This document shows positions 7,861-17,792 of a DNA stretch of 64,000 nucleotides, piece after piece; position 1 is the first letter of the stretch, and every line of letters starts with the position of its first letter. Source of the DNA: Lumbricus terrestris (Eukaryota > Annelida > Clitellata > Crassiclitellata > Lumbricidae); NCBI GenBank assembly GCA_949752735.1, contig OX457039.1, positions 29,352,620-29,416,619 on the forward strand, written 5' to 3'. The notes below the pieces were generated by a model. It was not told the DNA's origin. It did no database searches and saw nothing but the letters and a program-made list of their open reading frames with translations. The position numbers and the translations under genes were made by a program.

Positions 7861-10527
7861 ATGGAGAAACTCACGGAACAAAAGCAAGCTAGTATAAAGA
7901 AGATGTCTTCTGATCGACTAATAAAATTATTAATCGAAGCCGGTCTAGACGTGGAAGAAGTCGAAGAGATGTCAAGGGAAAATTTGATGAGAGCTCTAGC
8001 AGAGGTGTGGCTAAAAAAGGAAGCTGAAGAGAAAGGCGCTGTAGGTGGTGTTGAGGAGAAACCACAGGCTATGTCTATGGAGGCGTTGATGCAATTTATG
8101 ATGATGAGAGAGGAGCAACGGAGACAAGAAGAGGAGAAACGTAGACAAGAGGAGAAAGAGAAAGAAGAGCAGCGGAGACAGGAGGAGAAAGAACGGAAAC
8201 AGGAAGAGAAAGAGAAAGAGGAGCAACGGAGACGAGAAGATAAAGAGAAAGAGGAGCAACGGAGACAAGAAGAGAAAGAGAAAGAGGAGCAACGGAGACG
8301 AGAGGATAAAGAGAAAGAGGAGCAGCGGAGACAAGAGGATAAAGAACGGAAACAAGAAGAGAAAGAGGAGCAACGGAGACGAGAAGAGAAAGAAGAGCAA
8401 CGGAGACGAGAAGATAAAGAAAGAGTGGGAAAAGCAGAAAGGTTGAGGCAAGAAGAGATAGAGATACAGAAGCAGCAGTTCCAGCTTCAGTTAGAACAAC
8501 TGAAAAGAGATCGTGACGAAGCAGAACAAAGAAGGATGGAACTAATGATAGAATACGAGAGAGCAAGGAAAAGTGATGAAGAAATACGAAAACAGCATAT
8601 TGAAGAGCAAAAGGCTCGCGAGGAAGACAAAGAAGCCATGCGTTTGGTAGAATTGGAAAGAGCCGAAGAGATTCGACAGGAAGAATTGAAAATGGAGAAA
8701 GAAAGTTTGGAAAAAGCGGAAAGAGAAAGGGAAGAACAAGTACAATTGGAACAAAAGAAACTCGCTTTGAAGGAAGCTCAGCTCCGAGAAATGGCTATAG
8801 AAAAGGAGGAACGCAGAAAGCAGTTAGAATTGTTGCAGCAAAAGATAGAACAAGAAGAACTGCGTAGGGTAGAAGATCAAAATAGACTGAGGGAACGAAA
8901 TGAAGACGAAAGAAGAAGCCGTGAAGAGTCAGAACGAAACAGGATTCGAGAAAGTGAGACAATGGTGTCCAAGATTAAAAAGATAGGTGATGCAATGAAA
9001 CACGTGTTACCAAAGATGCCGTATGATATGATGGAGGTGCCATTATATTTTGAGACAGTTGAGAATGCATTCAACAGTTTTACGGTGGAAAAGCAGTTTT
9101 GGGTCAAATTGCTGTTGCCACTAATGACGCCAAGAGCGAGAACGGTGTTGAACCGATTGTCTTTTGATGATCTAGACGATTACGACATAGTGAAAGAACA
9201 TTTACTGAAAGAATTCAAATTGACAGCGAGAGAATATCGATCACGATTTGGAGAAGCGAAGAAAACGGCAGAAGAGACATATACTATGTTTACAGCAAGA
9301 TTGAAGAATCTGTTGAACTATTATGTCAGAAGTAGACGAGTGGGCAAAGACTATGAGAAGTTATTTGATCTGTTGGTGGCGGATAAGTTGAAAGAATGTC
9401 TACCACCGGGTCCACTACAGTTCGTACTAGCAAAAGAGGGTACTGAATGCTTCGAAGCTAGTAATGTTGCAGAACTCGCAGACATACACGTGAACAATCG
9501 AATTGGTCTAATGTTTCAAGACAAACCGAAATATGAAGCATGGGGTAATAGTTCGAAGCAACCCAGGTGGAATAGTAATAACAAAGAAACAGGAAACCAA
9601 GCCAGAAGTAATGAAGCAAGGAATGATGGTGCTCCTGGAAGACAGTTTAGTCAAGATAGAAGAGAAGCAACGGGTGACAGACAAATATACAGTCGAATTC
9701 CAGTGATGGGACGCCAAAGAGAAAACAATGCAGCGTACAATTACAGGCGGGAGAGCACTGAACAGAGAGGGATTGGTAAGAAACGTTGCCATAATTGTCA
9801 GTCAGACAAACATCTGATAAAGGATTGTCGAGTACCACCAAGAATGACAAATCTGAGAAATAGATTTACTCGAAGTGCAGAAAATCTCAGAGTAAATCAG
9901 ATCCAAGTAATGAATGCACCGAATCAGCCGGAAGAACAAGACAACCGCGAAACGGAAGTGAAGCAAGTCTTAGGATTTTTTGGATTTTACAGACAGTTTA
10001 TTTGTAATTTTGCTGAAATTGCTAAACCATTAACAGACTTGACTAGCAAGAAAGTACCTGATAACATTGTTTGGACTGATGTACATCAGAAAGCCTTTGA
10101 TTCCCTTAAGCAGATTGTCTTGTCAAATGTGATTCTATATATGTTTGAGGTTGGGAAACCATTTAATTTGTACTGTGATAGCAGTGATTTTGCTGTGGGA
10201 GCGGTCCTGTCTCAGGTGGACGAGGAAGGGATAGAACGTCCCGTTTCATTTATCAGTCAGAAGCTGACAGATACTCAGAGGAGGTGGGCGACGATTGAGA
10301 AGGAAGCCTATGCGATCATATGGGCTTTAAACAAGTTGAAAGAAATTCTTATTGGTTCTAAAATCAATGTGTTTACGGACCATAACCCTTTAGTTTATTT
10401 GACTGAATCAATGTCGAAATCTGCTAAATTAGTCAGATGGTCTTTATCATTGCAAAATTTTGACATTCTATTGAACTATAAGAAAGGTAAATTGAATGTA
10501 GTAGCTGATTGTCTGTCTAGATTGTAG
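7861..10527 (+). CDS. Gag-RNase H fusion polyprotein of element A
   Basis: The 888-residue product starts at the first Met downstream of the leader. Residues 75-380 or so form a long charged coiled coil of Glu/Lys/Arg/Gln repeats (EEQRR and KEKEE words). Residues about 395-545 resemble the SCAN-like capsid region of Gmr1-type Gag. A CCHC zinc knuckle uses C643, C646, H651 and C656. At about residue 700 the protein switches abruptly to the end of an RT (LGFFGFYRQF, residues 704-713) followed by RNase H. Candidate catalytic residues are D773, E813/E815, D840 and D883, in the contexts CDSSD, IEKEAYAI, FTDHNP and VADCLSRL. Protease, integrase and the RT core including its YxDD box are missing. 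The loss corresponds to roughly residues 480-1415 of element B, or about 2.8 kb. The junction keeps the frame open. Whether the fusion protein is made or has any use is unknown. Confidence 0.85.
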   Translation: MEKLTEQKQASIKKMSSDRLIKLLIEAGLDVEEVEEMSRENLMRALAEVWLKKEAEEKGAVGGVEEKPQAMSMEALMQFMMMREEQRRQEEEKRRQEEKEKEEQRRQEEKERKQEEKEKEEQRRREDKEKEEQRRQEEKEKEEQRRREDKEKEEQRRQEDKERKQEEKEEQRRREEKEEQRRREDKERVGKAERLRQEEIEIQKQQFQLQLEQLKRDRDEAEQRRMELMIEYERARKSDEEIRKQHIEEQKAREEDKEAMRLVELERAEEIRQEELKMEKESLEKAEREREEQVQLEQKKLALKEAQLREMAIEKEERRKQLELLQQKIEQEELRRVEDQNRLRERNEDERRSREESERNRIRESETMVSKIKKIGDAMKHVLPKMPYDMMEVPLYFETVENAFNSFTVEKQFWVKLLLPLMTPRARTVLNRLSFDDLDDYDIVKEHLLKEFKLTAREYRSRFGEAKKTAEETYTMFTARLKNLLNYYVRSRRVGKDYEKLFDLLVADKLKECLPPGPLQFVLAKEGTECFEASNVAELADIHVNNRIGLMFQDKPKYEAWGNSSKQPRWNSNNKETGNQARSNEARNDGAPGRQFSQDRREATGDRQIYSRIPVMGRQRENNAAYNYRRESTEQRGIGKKRCHNCQSDKHLIKDCRVPPRMTNLRNRFTRSAENLRVNQIQVMNAPNQPEEQDNRETEVKQVLGFFGFYRQFICNFAEIAKPLTDLTSKKVPDNIVWTDVHQKAFDSLKQIVLSNVILYMFEVGKPFNLYCDSSDFAVGAVLSQVDEEGIERPVSFISQKLTDTQRRWATIEKEAYAIIWALNKLKEILIGSKINVFTDHNPLVYLTESMSKSAKLVRWSLSLQNFDILLNYKKGKLNVVADCLSRL

Positions 10528-10620
10528 TATAAGATATTTTATGATGTATTATGTTATGGACTATTTGCATTATTTAGTTAAGGTACGTTCGCTAATTTTT
10601 ATAGATAATTAGCTCTCTTT

Positions 10621-10637
10621 AAAAGAAAGGAAGGAGG
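10621..10637 (+). promoter_or_regulatory. Polypurine tract of element A
   Basis: AAAAGAAAGGAAGGAGG is a 17-nt uninterrupted purine run that lies 3 bases before the 3' LTR start TGTGAGC. This is the expected site for priming plus-strand DNA synthesis. Confidence 0.8.
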
Positions 10638-10640
10638 TAA

Positions 10641-11224
10641 TGTGAGCTAATTTTGTATAGTCTATTTAGTCAGTTGATGTTTAGGCGTACGACTAGACCA
10701 GCTCAAGGTCAGCGTCTAGACAGTTAGGCCTGCAGGTGCCAGACTGGCGGGAAAGTTAGCGCGGCTCGGCCGACCGTCGCCGAAGCGCGCGAGAGAGCGA
10801 GAGAGACAGACAGACAGACGGACAGATACACGAAGAGAGGCAGAGAGAAGGACAGAGCGGCCAGGGGAAGAGTGTACGCCCAGACAGTGTAAGAAGTAGT
10901 AGAAGAAGGCGTTGATAGTAGAGAGAGAGTAGAAGACGTTTTAGAGAACAGTGGAGTTTTAGATAATAATAGTTGCGTTGCTGTCGTAGAATTCAAGCGT
11001 TTGTCGTCGTTGATCTATTGTTGTGTTATCTGCGTGTGTTATGAACAAAGAAGAAGAAAATACAAGAAACAGAGCTTTGTTGTAATTGAACAAGTTAAGA
11101 ACTTTAGAGATTTATACCCTAGCTTTAGATAACGAAATACAGTGACTAGGCTAGGTGTAGGCTACGCTACTGAACACAAGGGAAAAAACGGGAGAAAACT
11201 TTGAAGGTCAATTGGGTGTTGACA
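10641..11224 (+). repeat. 3' LTR of element A, 584 bp
   Basis: Starts TGTGAGCTAATT and ends GTTGACA, immediately followed by the target duplication ATTGT. It matches the 5' LTR exactly through 11108, then diverges for the final 116 bp. The divergent part still aligns (for example CTAGCTTTAGATAACG against CTAGCCTTAGATACCG), so it is a related but different U5-like end. The 235 bp between this LTR and element B (11230-11464) contain nothing I recognise. Confidence 0.9.
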
Positions 11225-11464
11225 ATTGTATAGGCATATATATGCGGCATGCGACTATGCATTGAATTTCTATGATTATCTCTGAGATGTCAACTTTGCA
11301 CCATCTTTAATTAAATCTGCACCGCATCACCTCTTCCTATTGCTTGCAAATTAATGGAGAAGTGACATCCTACCAGGGGAAAGATGGCATGGTATTTAAT
11401 AATGAACTTGCATCACTGCAATCCAGCTTAAATCGCCTGAAACAAGACGTAATTATTCATAGAA

Positions 11465-12528
11465 TGTCATGAGTTATCTTTAATGGTGAGTTAGGCCCTA
11501 GCCTATTACGGACCAGGGTGTTTAAGACTAATATCGAAGTACTAGACTATAGAACAAAGCACAGAACTCGTTTAGAAATTATTAAGGTAAAAAGACAACT
11601 GAAATTAAACTGAAAGACATAATACATATAGAGCAAATAATATCGTCGATAGATTAAATCTATAGCGCCCTAATCGATGGTCGTGCCCTCCCCCAGACCC
11701 CACCCAACAACTGGTCGATGACTCACGTTTCCGTTCGCATGGCGACAGTTTCTGTAGGTGTGAAGAAGTCCAACGGGTTTCACAGCGAAGGGCTTCTGTC
11801 GGCTCACTGGTCTGGTTCGGTTGCTCCGTTCTGAAGTCGACTTCGTCCGTTTCCTCGTTCCAGGATGGAAGAAGAACCCAGCGTCCAGAGTTGCAGTCCT
11901 GCTGGCGTTCCAGTCACGACCGCTGACCGCGTCTTGTAGAGGAGTGCCTTCCGGCACCGCCCACCTCCGGTCGTAGAAGTGGCGGAGAAGTTTCCGCTCT
12001 CGGACACCGCCCACCTCCTGTCGTAGACGTGGCGGAGAAGATGATTCCGTCCTCGTCTGATAGCACCGTAGCACCGTTGTGCTTCGTATTCTCCTGGCAG
12101 CACGGTTGTGCTCCGTAAACCCGCCTGGTAGCACCGTTGTGCTCCGTATTCGCCTTCCGACCACTGGACTCCGACGGTTGACTTCCGACGATTGACTTCC
12201 GACGATTGACTTCTGACGACTCACGACGATTGACGACGATTGATCCCGATTGACTCCCAGACAGTCTGTACTCTTGCCTATATAGCCTATCCGCCTCCAG
12301 ACAGATGACCTTTACCCCCGGCACACCTTCTTGGACCCAACGACCATCGACGACCATCGATATATTAATATATATAGCTATGTGGCACTAAGTATATATT
12401 ATAATATTGTCACAATGTTCCTTTAAGCATATAATAATTATATAGGCCTAAGACATAGCACAACATAGATACAATTATATAAGCATACAATAACGGCCTA
12501 AAGATATTTACAAGGGCAACTCGTGACA
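11465..12528 (-). repeat. 3' LTR of element B (left copy on +)
   Basis: A 1064-bp LTR with TG...CA ends and imperfect inverted tips (TGTCATGAG on the + strand at one end, TGTCACGAG on the minus strand at the other). It contains internal short repeats, including two CACCGCCCACCTCC blocks followed by GTCGTAGA and repeated GATTGACTTCCGAC words. A TATATAGG-type AT-rich stretch near 12280 could hold promoter elements. Antisense frames of 99-184 codons are present identically in both LTRs and look accidental. Confidence 0.95.
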
Positions 12529-12541
12529 ATGGCCCCACACT
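12529..12541 (-). promoter_or_regulatory. Polypurine tract of element B
   Basis: Read on the minus strand, GTGTGGGGCCAT directly precedes the LTR tip TGTCACGAG. It is G-rich but interrupted, so it is a weak-looking plus-strand primer site. It is assigned mainly by position. Confidence 0.5.
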
Positions 12542-12635
12542 TAAGAGAAAACTAATTTAGCTTTTCTTTACAACTAAATTAAAAACGATTGCCCTGTCAA
12601 TATCTAGGTTTACTTATCCTAGTTCCTATCAAGAC

Positions 12636-15600
12636 CTACAGATGGCGGCTTAAGAAATCGGCTCCCACATTTTCAGACCCTTTTATGGAGCGTATAGTAA
12701 AACAATAAGGCTGCAAAATTAAAGCCCAGCGCATTAATCTCCCATTCACTGGATTGGCTCTTTGAATATGGATCAGAGGCTGGTGATCCGTCTCTAGCCA
12801 GAAGTGTTTTCCAAACAAGTACACCTGGAACTTCTGTAGCGCCCATACTATTGCAAGTCCTTCTCTCTCAATCGTTGAATATCGGGTTTCTCTTGGTAGA
12901 AACTTTCTACTAGCGTATGCAATGGGATGCTTAACGCCATCTACTTCCTGTAGTAAAACAGCGCCTGCCCCATAATTCGAAGCGTCCGTCTGCAAAATGA
13001 ACTCTGCGCTCCAGTCCGGCAATCTCAGGATTGGATAATTCATCAGATGCTGCTTTAGCTCCTGGAAAGCTAATTCTTGCGCGTCACCCCAGCTGACTTT
13101 GTTCGGCTGATTCTTCCTCGTCAGATCAGTTAGCGGAGCGGCGATGCTGGCAAAGTTCGGAATGAACTTTTGATAATATCCAAGTAGTCCCAAATACGAG
13201 CGAATCTGTTTCTTGGTTTCTGGTCGTGAAGCTTCAGCGATTTTCTCTATTTTCTCTGCTTTTGGCTGAATCATTCCATCACTTATCTTATGTCCTAAGA
13301 AGTCGATGCCCTGTTCTCCAATTTGACATTTGGTAGGTCTAAGTGTTAGACCGGCCCTTCGCACTCTTGTAAAGAAGTCCTTCAGAGAACTCAGATGATC
13401 TGGCCATCCAACAGTGTGGCATAGGACATCATCAAGATAGTTGTCCAGATTTTTACTTTGATCCAAGAGCTTTCGCATAGCTCTAGAAAACGTTGAAGGC
13501 GCCGTTACCAGACCAAATGGCATAGTGACAAATCGATAGAGTCCACGGTGCGTCATAAACGACGTGCAGTCCCTTGATTCTGGTTCGACTTCGATTCCCC
13601 AGTAACCCTTTGAAAGATCAAACTTTGAGAAGAAATTGTTGCCTGCTAACTTGGCAAAAATCTCATCGGCCTGTGGCATCGGCTCAGCGTCAAACACCGT
13701 GATACGATTCAAGTCCCTGAAGTCCACACAAGGACGATTGGATCCGTCTGACTTTCTTACTAGCAACATAGGAGAGGCGTATGCTGCTGTGGAAGGTTCA
13801 ATCACTCCTAACCTGATCATGTCATCGATTTCATTGTCCAACTCTTGCCTCATAGCATAAGGCACAGGATATGGTCTCTTCCGCACTGGAACATTCGACG
13901 TAAGCTGTATCCGATGTCTGACTAGGTTGGTCCTTCCTGGCACATCACTGAAGATGTCTTGGAATTCTTCCAAGAGGTTTTCGACCTCCTTCTTCTGATC
14001 TGTTGACAGATCCTGGCCTATCTCCACATCTTTGTAAGTTTCTCTTTGCAGGTTGTTAAAGAGTGGCAGATTTCCTTCCCCTGTCATCCTCATCTCTGCA
14101 TCAGACAATTCTTCGACGACAACAGCTGCTCCTACAACTTGCGTCCCGTCATTCACGGCTTCCTCGCTCGATCTAATCTCGCTCTCTGTTTGACGCTCAT
14201 AATAGCGTTTCAGCATGTTCGCATGGAACGTCTTTGTTCGGTGAGGAAACTGGATTACATAATCAGCTTCTCCAAACCGTTTCAGTACTTGAAATGGACC
14301 TTTCCATTGCATCTGCAGTTTGTTGCTTTCTGTAGGCAACAGTAGCAGTACTTTATCACCTGGATCAAACTTTCGAGGCTTTGCATGCTTGTCAAAATTT
14401 CGCTTATACTTATCAGCGGCTCTTTGCAGATTTTCTTGAGCCAAATGACAAGTCTCTTGAAGACGATTCCTCAGATTGACAACATACTCATAAGTCGTTT
14501 TCGCCTCTGGTTCTGCAATGTCTTTAGTCCACAGTTCTTTCAAGATAGCCATGGACCCTCGCACAGGCCTTCCATAAATCATCTCAAATGGACTGAATCC
14601 CGTACTTTCATTACTGACCTCACGATATGCGAACATCAAAGGATCTAAGTATCGATCCCAATCTTTCACTTTCTCTGCACACATCTTCCGAAGCATTTGT
14701 TTAATGACTCCGTTATATCGTTCAACCAATCCACAGTTCTGACTGTGATATGGTGTGCTGAATAGTTGCTTTATCGACAGAAGTCGACCTACTTCCTTCA
14801 TCATTGCTCCTGTGAACTGTGATCCATTATCACTCAGCAACTCCAATGGAGCTCCCATTCTTGAAAAGATGCTAAGCAATGCTTCTGCAACAGAACAGGT
14901 GTCAATTTGCTTAAGTGCGATACACTCAGGATAGCGGCTTGCACAATCCACCAATGTTAAGATGTACCGGTGTCCTCGCTCCGAGCATGGAAGTGGTCCA
15001 ATCAAGTCGACCACGCATCTCTTAAAGACCGTGTCGATTATCGGCATTTTAATCAACGGCACTTTCTGAACTCGCCCCTTCGGCAAGGTTCTTTGACAAA
15101 TGTCGCAGGATCGACAGTACCTTCCAATATCACTGTAGCATCCTGGCCAAAAGAATTGCGATAAAATTCTCTCTTGAGTTTTGTGAATGCCCAAGTGTCC
15201 TCCAAGAATTGAGCTATGGGCTATTTCCATTACTCTGGTTCTCAACTTAGATGGAATTATCAACTGCTTCACTTCATCGCCGAAGTTATGATGTGGTGAT
15301 CGAAACTTGCGGTACAGCAACCCTCGTTCCACATCAAAGCGTACGATGCGATCGACATCGTTCTTGACAGGCGTTTCTTTCTGTGCTGAATATTCCCAGC
15401 ATTTCTTCAACGAACTGTCTTCAGCCTGCTCCTTCTTCAGCGTTTCCAATGTGACTTCATTCTGAAATTCTGGGACTCTTAACTGCTTTGGCAATGATTT
15501 CGCTTTCTCTTTCATATTTCGAGTCTCCACGGCTGACGTCACATTTAACTGCTCTTCGGCACTCATCTCATCTTTCCCTGCGTCAATCAACAAGTCTTGT

Positions 15601-17453
15601 TCATGCACTTCAGTGCTCTTGTCAAAGGATCTGGGCCGTAGTTCCGCTCCAGATATATTTCCAATTACGAGGTCGTATAGTGTTTCCTTCATGCAGAGCG
15701 CTTTCACTTTCCCTGTGAAGTAGTCCGTTCTGACTTCAATGATAGCGGTTGGCACTTTCCTCATAGTTTTGTCAATCAGAATGCACAATTCATGCTTCCC
15801 AGTCATCTGATTCTTTTTCACCAGCTTCCTGGCTACAACAACTGACGAACATCCGGTGTCTCGAAGCACTTCGACCTGCTGATCACCTACATAACCTATC
15901 GTCGTTTTCATATCAGTTCCGTATTTTCCCGGTCTACTTGCTTCAGCTATGACGTGCGCTTTACAACCACATCTTAGTTCGACATCTTCACCATCCGACA
16001 GATTTTTCAACGCCTGACCAGCGTTTTCATCACATCCTTCCTTGACCAGCGTCCTTTCTGGATCAGTAGAAGTTGCTGTCGTTTTATGCGTTTTCTTTTC
16101 AACTCCAGAAGACGTTGATTTATCTTCCCTGTTTTCAGTTCTTTGTTTCTGATTCTGCCGTGCATTTCTAGGCTTCCAGGAAGTCTGCATTCCTGCTGCT
16201 TTCTGTGAAGTAGGCCTATTCATTCTAAATCGGCAAGAATTATAGGAATGTCCATGCCGATTGCAGAAAAAACAAAGCCTATCAGTAGCTCCATTACGAC
16301 TTTGGTCTTTCCTTCCATTCCTCTCATTTTCCTTAGTGAAGTCTGGCTTGAGAAATTTTCTCTCTGTTCTTATTTCTTTTTCTGCGAAGTTCGACTGGTA
16401 TGGCTGCTTTAGCCTTCCGTCGTGTGCCTCTGTGTAGGTCTCCGCTAATTTAGCTAGTTCCTGAAGATCTTTTGGCGCTCTTTCTCTCAAGTAAAGCGAC
16501 AATTCTTTGCTCACGACAGAGAGATACTGCTCCTTTACCAGCAAACTCTTCAGTCCTTCAAAGTCTTGAGTGACTTTGGCGAGCTCAATCCATCTCATCA
16601 AGTAGCTTTCTAACCTAGTGATGAATTGTTGAGGCGATTCACCTGTTTCCGGTCTACTAGTATTAAACCGTTTGTGAAAGCCTTCCTCCGTCATTTGATA
16701 TCTTTTCAGAAGAGCATCTTTCAATGCGTCATAATCGTCGTATTGTTCAGGCGGCATACGCGCATACACTTCTAAAGCGCGTCCCTTCAAAAGCGCGGCT
16801 AAATAAACTGCCCATTCTTGCTTTTTCCATTTTCGAATAGACGCATATTTCTCAAATCTTCTCAGATAAGCGTCCATATTATCTTTGCCATCCTCAAATG
16901 GAGGCAGCTTTGGTCCTTTCCTCGCATTGACTGTCCAATCCGAGGTCCGCTCCTCTTCCTCATCCTCTTCACCATCCTCCTCCGATGCTGCGTTTTCACT
17001 AGCGCTTCTGATGCTAGCCGGCCGCATAGCTTTCCCTTCGAGCTTAGCTTTTTCCAAAGCCATGGACTGCTCATGCTGCTCCTTTTGCATTTCCAATGCC
17101 TGCTCGTGCGCCTCTGTCTTCATCTTTCTTTCTAATTCTAATTTTCTCATTGCGCATTCATCGGCTTCGGCTTTTGCTTGTCTCTCAAAATCTAACTTCT
17201 TCATTGCATTATCTTCGGCTACGATTTTAGCCTGTTGCTCCATATCCAACTTCTTGAGTGCGTTTTGTTCTGCTTCCGCTTTAGCCTGACGCTCCATCTC
17301 AAACTTGCGCAACTCTCTGTCAGCTGCTCGCTCTTCTCGCTCAAGAATCCGTTTCTGTCGCGCTTCCTCATCAGCTGTGTGCTTTTCCACAAACTGAAGA
17401 AGCTCAGGCCCTTTCAAGCCACTCCTTTCGGCAAGTGCTATCAATTGCTCCAT
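12636..17453 (-). CDS. Gag-Pol polyprotein of element B (Gag-PR-IN-RT-RH)
   Basis: The 1605-residue frame has no internal stop. Residues 30-140 are a charged coiled coil with a repeated ERQAKAEA/KKLD pattern. Residues 185-345 are a SCAN-like capsid domain. The CCHC knuckle is C394, C397, H402 and C407. The protease motif is D532-T533-G534. The integrase zinc finger uses H753, H757, C783 and C786. The integrase core is D816, D875 and E911, with the standard 35-residue D-E spacing, and a GPF module follows near 1052. The RT is at about 1170-1400 with Y1339-L-D-D. RNase H has D1490, E1529/E1531, D1556 and D1599. The protein should assemble particles, process itself, reverse-transcribe the RNA in the cytoplasm and integrate the DNA. 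Integrase before RT is the exceptional feature. Gag and Pol share one frame, so no frameshift or stop readthrough separates them. The start is the first Met, 318 bases after the primer site. Confidence 0.95.
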   Translation of the reverse strand: MEQLIALAERSGLKGPELLQFVEKHTADEEARQKRILEREERAADRELRKFEMERQAKAEAEQNALKKLDMEQQAKIVAEDNAMKKLDFERQAKAEADECAMRKLELERKMKTEAHEQALEMQKEQHEQSMALEKAKLEGKAMRPASIRSASENAASEEDGEEDEEEERTSDWTVNARKGPKLPPFEDGKDNMDAYLRRFEKYASIRKWKKQEWAVYLAALLKGRALEVYARMPPEQYDDYDALKDALLKRYQMTEEGFHKRFNTSRPETGESPQQFITRLESYLMRWIELAKVTQDFEGLKSLLVKEQYLSVVSKELSLYLRERAPKDLQELAKLAETYTEAHDGRLKQPYQSNFAEKEIRTERKFLKPDFTKENERNGRKDQSRNGATDRLCFFCNRHGHSYNSCRFRMNRPTSQKAAGMQTSWKPRNARQNQKQRTENREDKSTSSGVEKKTHKTTATSTDPERTLVKEGCDENAGQALKNLSDGEDVELRCGCKAHVIAEASRPGKYGTDMKTTIGYVGDQQVEVLRDTGCSSVVVARKLVKKNQMTGKHELCILIDKTMRKVPTAIIEVRTDYFTGKVKALCMKETLYDLVIGNISGAELRPRSFDKSTEVHEQDLLIDAGKDEMSAEEQLNVTSAVETRNMKEKAKSLPKQLRVPEFQNEVTLETLKKEQAEDSSLKKCWEYSAQKETPVKNDVDRIVRFDVERGLLYRKFRSPHHNFGDEVKQLIIPSKLRTRVMEIAHSSILGGHLGIHKTQERILSQFFWPGCYSDIGRYCRSCDICQRTLPKGRVQKVPLIKMPIIDTVFKRCVVDLIGPLPCSERGHRYILTLVDCASRYPECIALKQIDTCSVAEALLSIFSRMGAPLELLSDNGSQFTGAMMKEVGRLLSIKQLFSTPYHSQNCGLVERYNGVIKQMLRKMCAEKVKDWDRYLDPLMFAYREVSNESTGFSPFEMIYGRPVRGSMAILKELWTKDIAEPEAKTTYEYVVNLRNRLQETCHLAQENLQRAADKYKRNFDKHAKPRKFDPGDKVLLLLPTESNKLQMQWKGPFQVLKRFGEADYVIQFPHRTKTFHANMLKRYYERQTESEIRSSEEAVNDGTQVVGAAVVVEELSDAEMRMTGEGNLPLFNNLQRETYKDVEIGQDLSTDQKKEVENLLEEFQDIFSDVPGRTNLVRHRIQLTSNVPVRKRPYPVPYAMRQELDNEIDDMIRLGVIEPSTAAYASPMLLVRKSDGSNRPCVDFRDLNRITVFDAEPMPQADEIFAKLAGNNFFSKFDLSKGYWGIEVEPESRDCTSFMTHRGLYRFVTMPFGLVTAPSTFSRAMRKLLDQSKNLDNYLDDVLCHTVGWPDHLSSLKDFFTRVRRAGLTLRPTKCQIGEQGIDFLGHKISDGMIQPKAEKIEKIAEASRPETKKQIRSYLGLLGYYQKFIPNFASIAAPLTDLTRKNQPNKVSWGDAQELAFQELKQHLMNYPILRLPDWSAEFILQTDASNYGAGAVLLQEVDGVKHPIAYASRKFLPRETRYSTIEREGLAIVWALQKFQVYLFGKHFWLETDHQPLIHIQRANPVNGRLMRWALILQPYCFTIRSIKGSENVGADFLSRHL

Positions 17454-17771
17454 GTCGAGAAATAATTAGCAGACTGGGCTAAACTGAAACAGAATATCCC
17501 CTCAGCAACAAATGCTAGTCTATTCAGTCTAGATAATTATCTAAGACCCCAATATAGGCGACGCTAAAAGAAGTATGTCTTTAAACAATCCCTCTGGCCT
17601 ATTTTATGCAGCGTACAACACCTACCCTATCCTAGCATAAACAATCTTTAGCAATGCTTCAATGCGTTTAGCTAAAATGTCTAGCAGTGCCTAAATCCCC
17701 GTCTAATTCTATCGAGACAATGAAAGCTATGTTATACTAATACCCCGACACCAGCCTAAACAAACTCAACC

Positions 17772-17789
17772 ATCCCACCGCTGCCACCA
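17772..17789 (-). promoter_or_regulatory. Primer-binding site of element B, tRNA-Leu
   Basis: On the minus strand TGGTGGCAGCGGTGGGAT begins 3 bases after the 5' LTR end. It is identical to the 18-mer of element A and complementary to the 3' end of a tRNA-Leu. Bases 17454-17771 form the untranslated leader. Confidence 0.85.
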
Positions 17790-17792
17790 CAT

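Larger units (their letters stand above)
6829..11224 (+). mobile_element. LTR retrotransposon A (Ty3/gypsy, probably Gmr1-like), internally deleted
   Basis: A 4396-bp element bounded by direct repeats starting TGTGAGC and ending TGACA. It is flanked by the 5-bp duplication ATTGT at 6824-6828 and 11225-11229. It contains in order a 5' LTR, a tRNA-Leu primer-binding site, a leader with tandem repeats, one 888-codon frame, a polypurine tract and a 3' LTR. Protease, integrase and most of the RT are absent. Its RNase H is the last domain before the 3' LTR, as in element B. That and the shared primer site suggest the same clade. A copy without its own RT core and integrase could only move with proteins supplied by a relative. 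Confidence 0.9.

Noticed and set aside
8011..8566. Antisense frames of 146 and 156 codons opposite the Gag of element A
   Set aside because: They are shadows of the Glu/Lys/Arg-rich coiled-coil coding repeat; the products are Phe/Leu/Ser-rich low-complexity.
11670..12357. Frames of 99, 147 and 184 codons inside the element B LTR, repeated at 17998-18685
   Set aside because: They overlap in different frames, show no domain, and are duplicated only because the LTR is duplicated.
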